Made by a program: the position numbers and the translations under genes
DNA from: Cytophagales bacterium
GTDB taxonomy: Bacteria; Bacteroidota; Bacteroidia; Cytophagales; Cyclobacteriaceae
Assembly: GCA_029262955.1 (NCBI GenBank)
Contig: JAJCYL010000256.1
Location: forward strand, 1 to 5,062
Reading direction: 5' to 3'
Length of the DNA: 5,062 nucleotides
Shown: piece after piece, positions 4,916 through 5,062 of the stretch
Numbering within the stretch: the first letter of the stretch is position 1
How the letters are laid out: every line of letters starts with the position of its first letter
Notes under the pieces: model-generated
What the model saw: the letters and a program-made list of their open reading frames with translations, nothing else
The model's database searches: none
What the model was told of the DNA's origin: nothing

Positions 4916-5002
4916 ATGGAGAAGATCTTGCGATACTACTCCAAACATCAAATTCAGCCATTTACCAGAAAGCTGATGGCTAAACTTAGACAAATGAAGT
5001 AG
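4916..5002 (+). CDS. Possible very small basic protein (28 aa)
   Basis: ATG 4916 has a Shine-Dalgarno-like AAAGGA at 4905-4910, an unusually good site for this window, and opens a 28-codon frame ending in TAG (5000-5002). The product (MEKILRYYSKHQ...KLRQMK) is strongly basic and could be helical. The frame is open further upstream to a TAG at 4871-4873, so it could also be the tail of a broken gene cut by the adjacent repeat. It is not recognised, and chance is a serious alternative. The rest of the window to 5062 shows nothing further. Confidence 0.2.
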   Translation: MEKILRYYSKHQIQPFTRKLMAKLRQMK

Positions 5003-5062
5003 TTTAGAGATAGCTTGTATTAGTAAATAACAATCGCCTAGCACCTCATCATCACTTAACAC

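Noticed and set aside
4652..4983. Frames of 62-73 codons across the hairpin repeats on both strands (4652-4873, 4773-4961, 4795-4983)
   Set aside because: They translate palindromic repeat sequence (recurring LVCNEDV or ANEDDS peptides), so they are by-products of the repeats.

Overview
The window looks like chromosomal DNA from a Bacteroidota bacterium, probably near Cytophagales. The genes are AT-rich and lack strong Shine-Dalgarno sites. Two of them belong to families typical of, or common in, the phylum (DUF4919 and UPF0158). Three exported proteins of mostly unknown function lie next to dispersed hairpin repeats. No rRNA, tRNA, CRISPR array or complete transposase is visible. All supported genes read on the + strand.

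Layout: (1) Bases 3-278 are the last 91 codons of an AbiEii/AbiGii-type nucleotidyltransferase toxin whose start lies outside the window. (2) Bases 279-1049 hold no convincing full gene. This stretch is GC-richer and full of inverted and direct repeats. Near 315-410 it carries a minus-strand terminator-like hairpin and a possible decayed 3' end of a group II intron. It ends in a short, possibly broken reading frame (889-1041). (3) Bases 1050-2717 hold two exported proteins: a putative lipoprotein with a C-terminal TPR-like helix pair, and a DUF4919 protein. Between them, at 1961-2011, is a long imperfect hairpin ending in GTTAGAC that resembles an integron attC site. The DUF4919 gene starts 17 bases after it, as expected for a gene cassette. 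(4) Bases 2735-2889 are a REPIN-like element, two inverted copies of a TCCTCGTT-loop-AACGAGGA hairpin about 130 bp apart. It lies just after another attC-like half-site (GTCTAAC). (5) A UPF0158 gene (2993-3397) is followed by a single hairpin repeat, a G6/C6 inverted repeat and a 17-bp perfect palindrome. (6) Bases 3706-4626 encode a secreted protein of unknown function. (7) Bases 4664-4873 hold a second REPIN-like element plus one more hairpin copy in tandem, and the window ends in mostly non-coding DNA.

The genes do not form a recognisable pathway. The best reading is an accessory region: small orphan genes, one flanked by a cassette-type recombination site, beside a toxin-family gene and interrupted by short non-autonomous repeats. 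No integrase and no transposase is present, so any movement would depend on enzymes encoded elsewhere.
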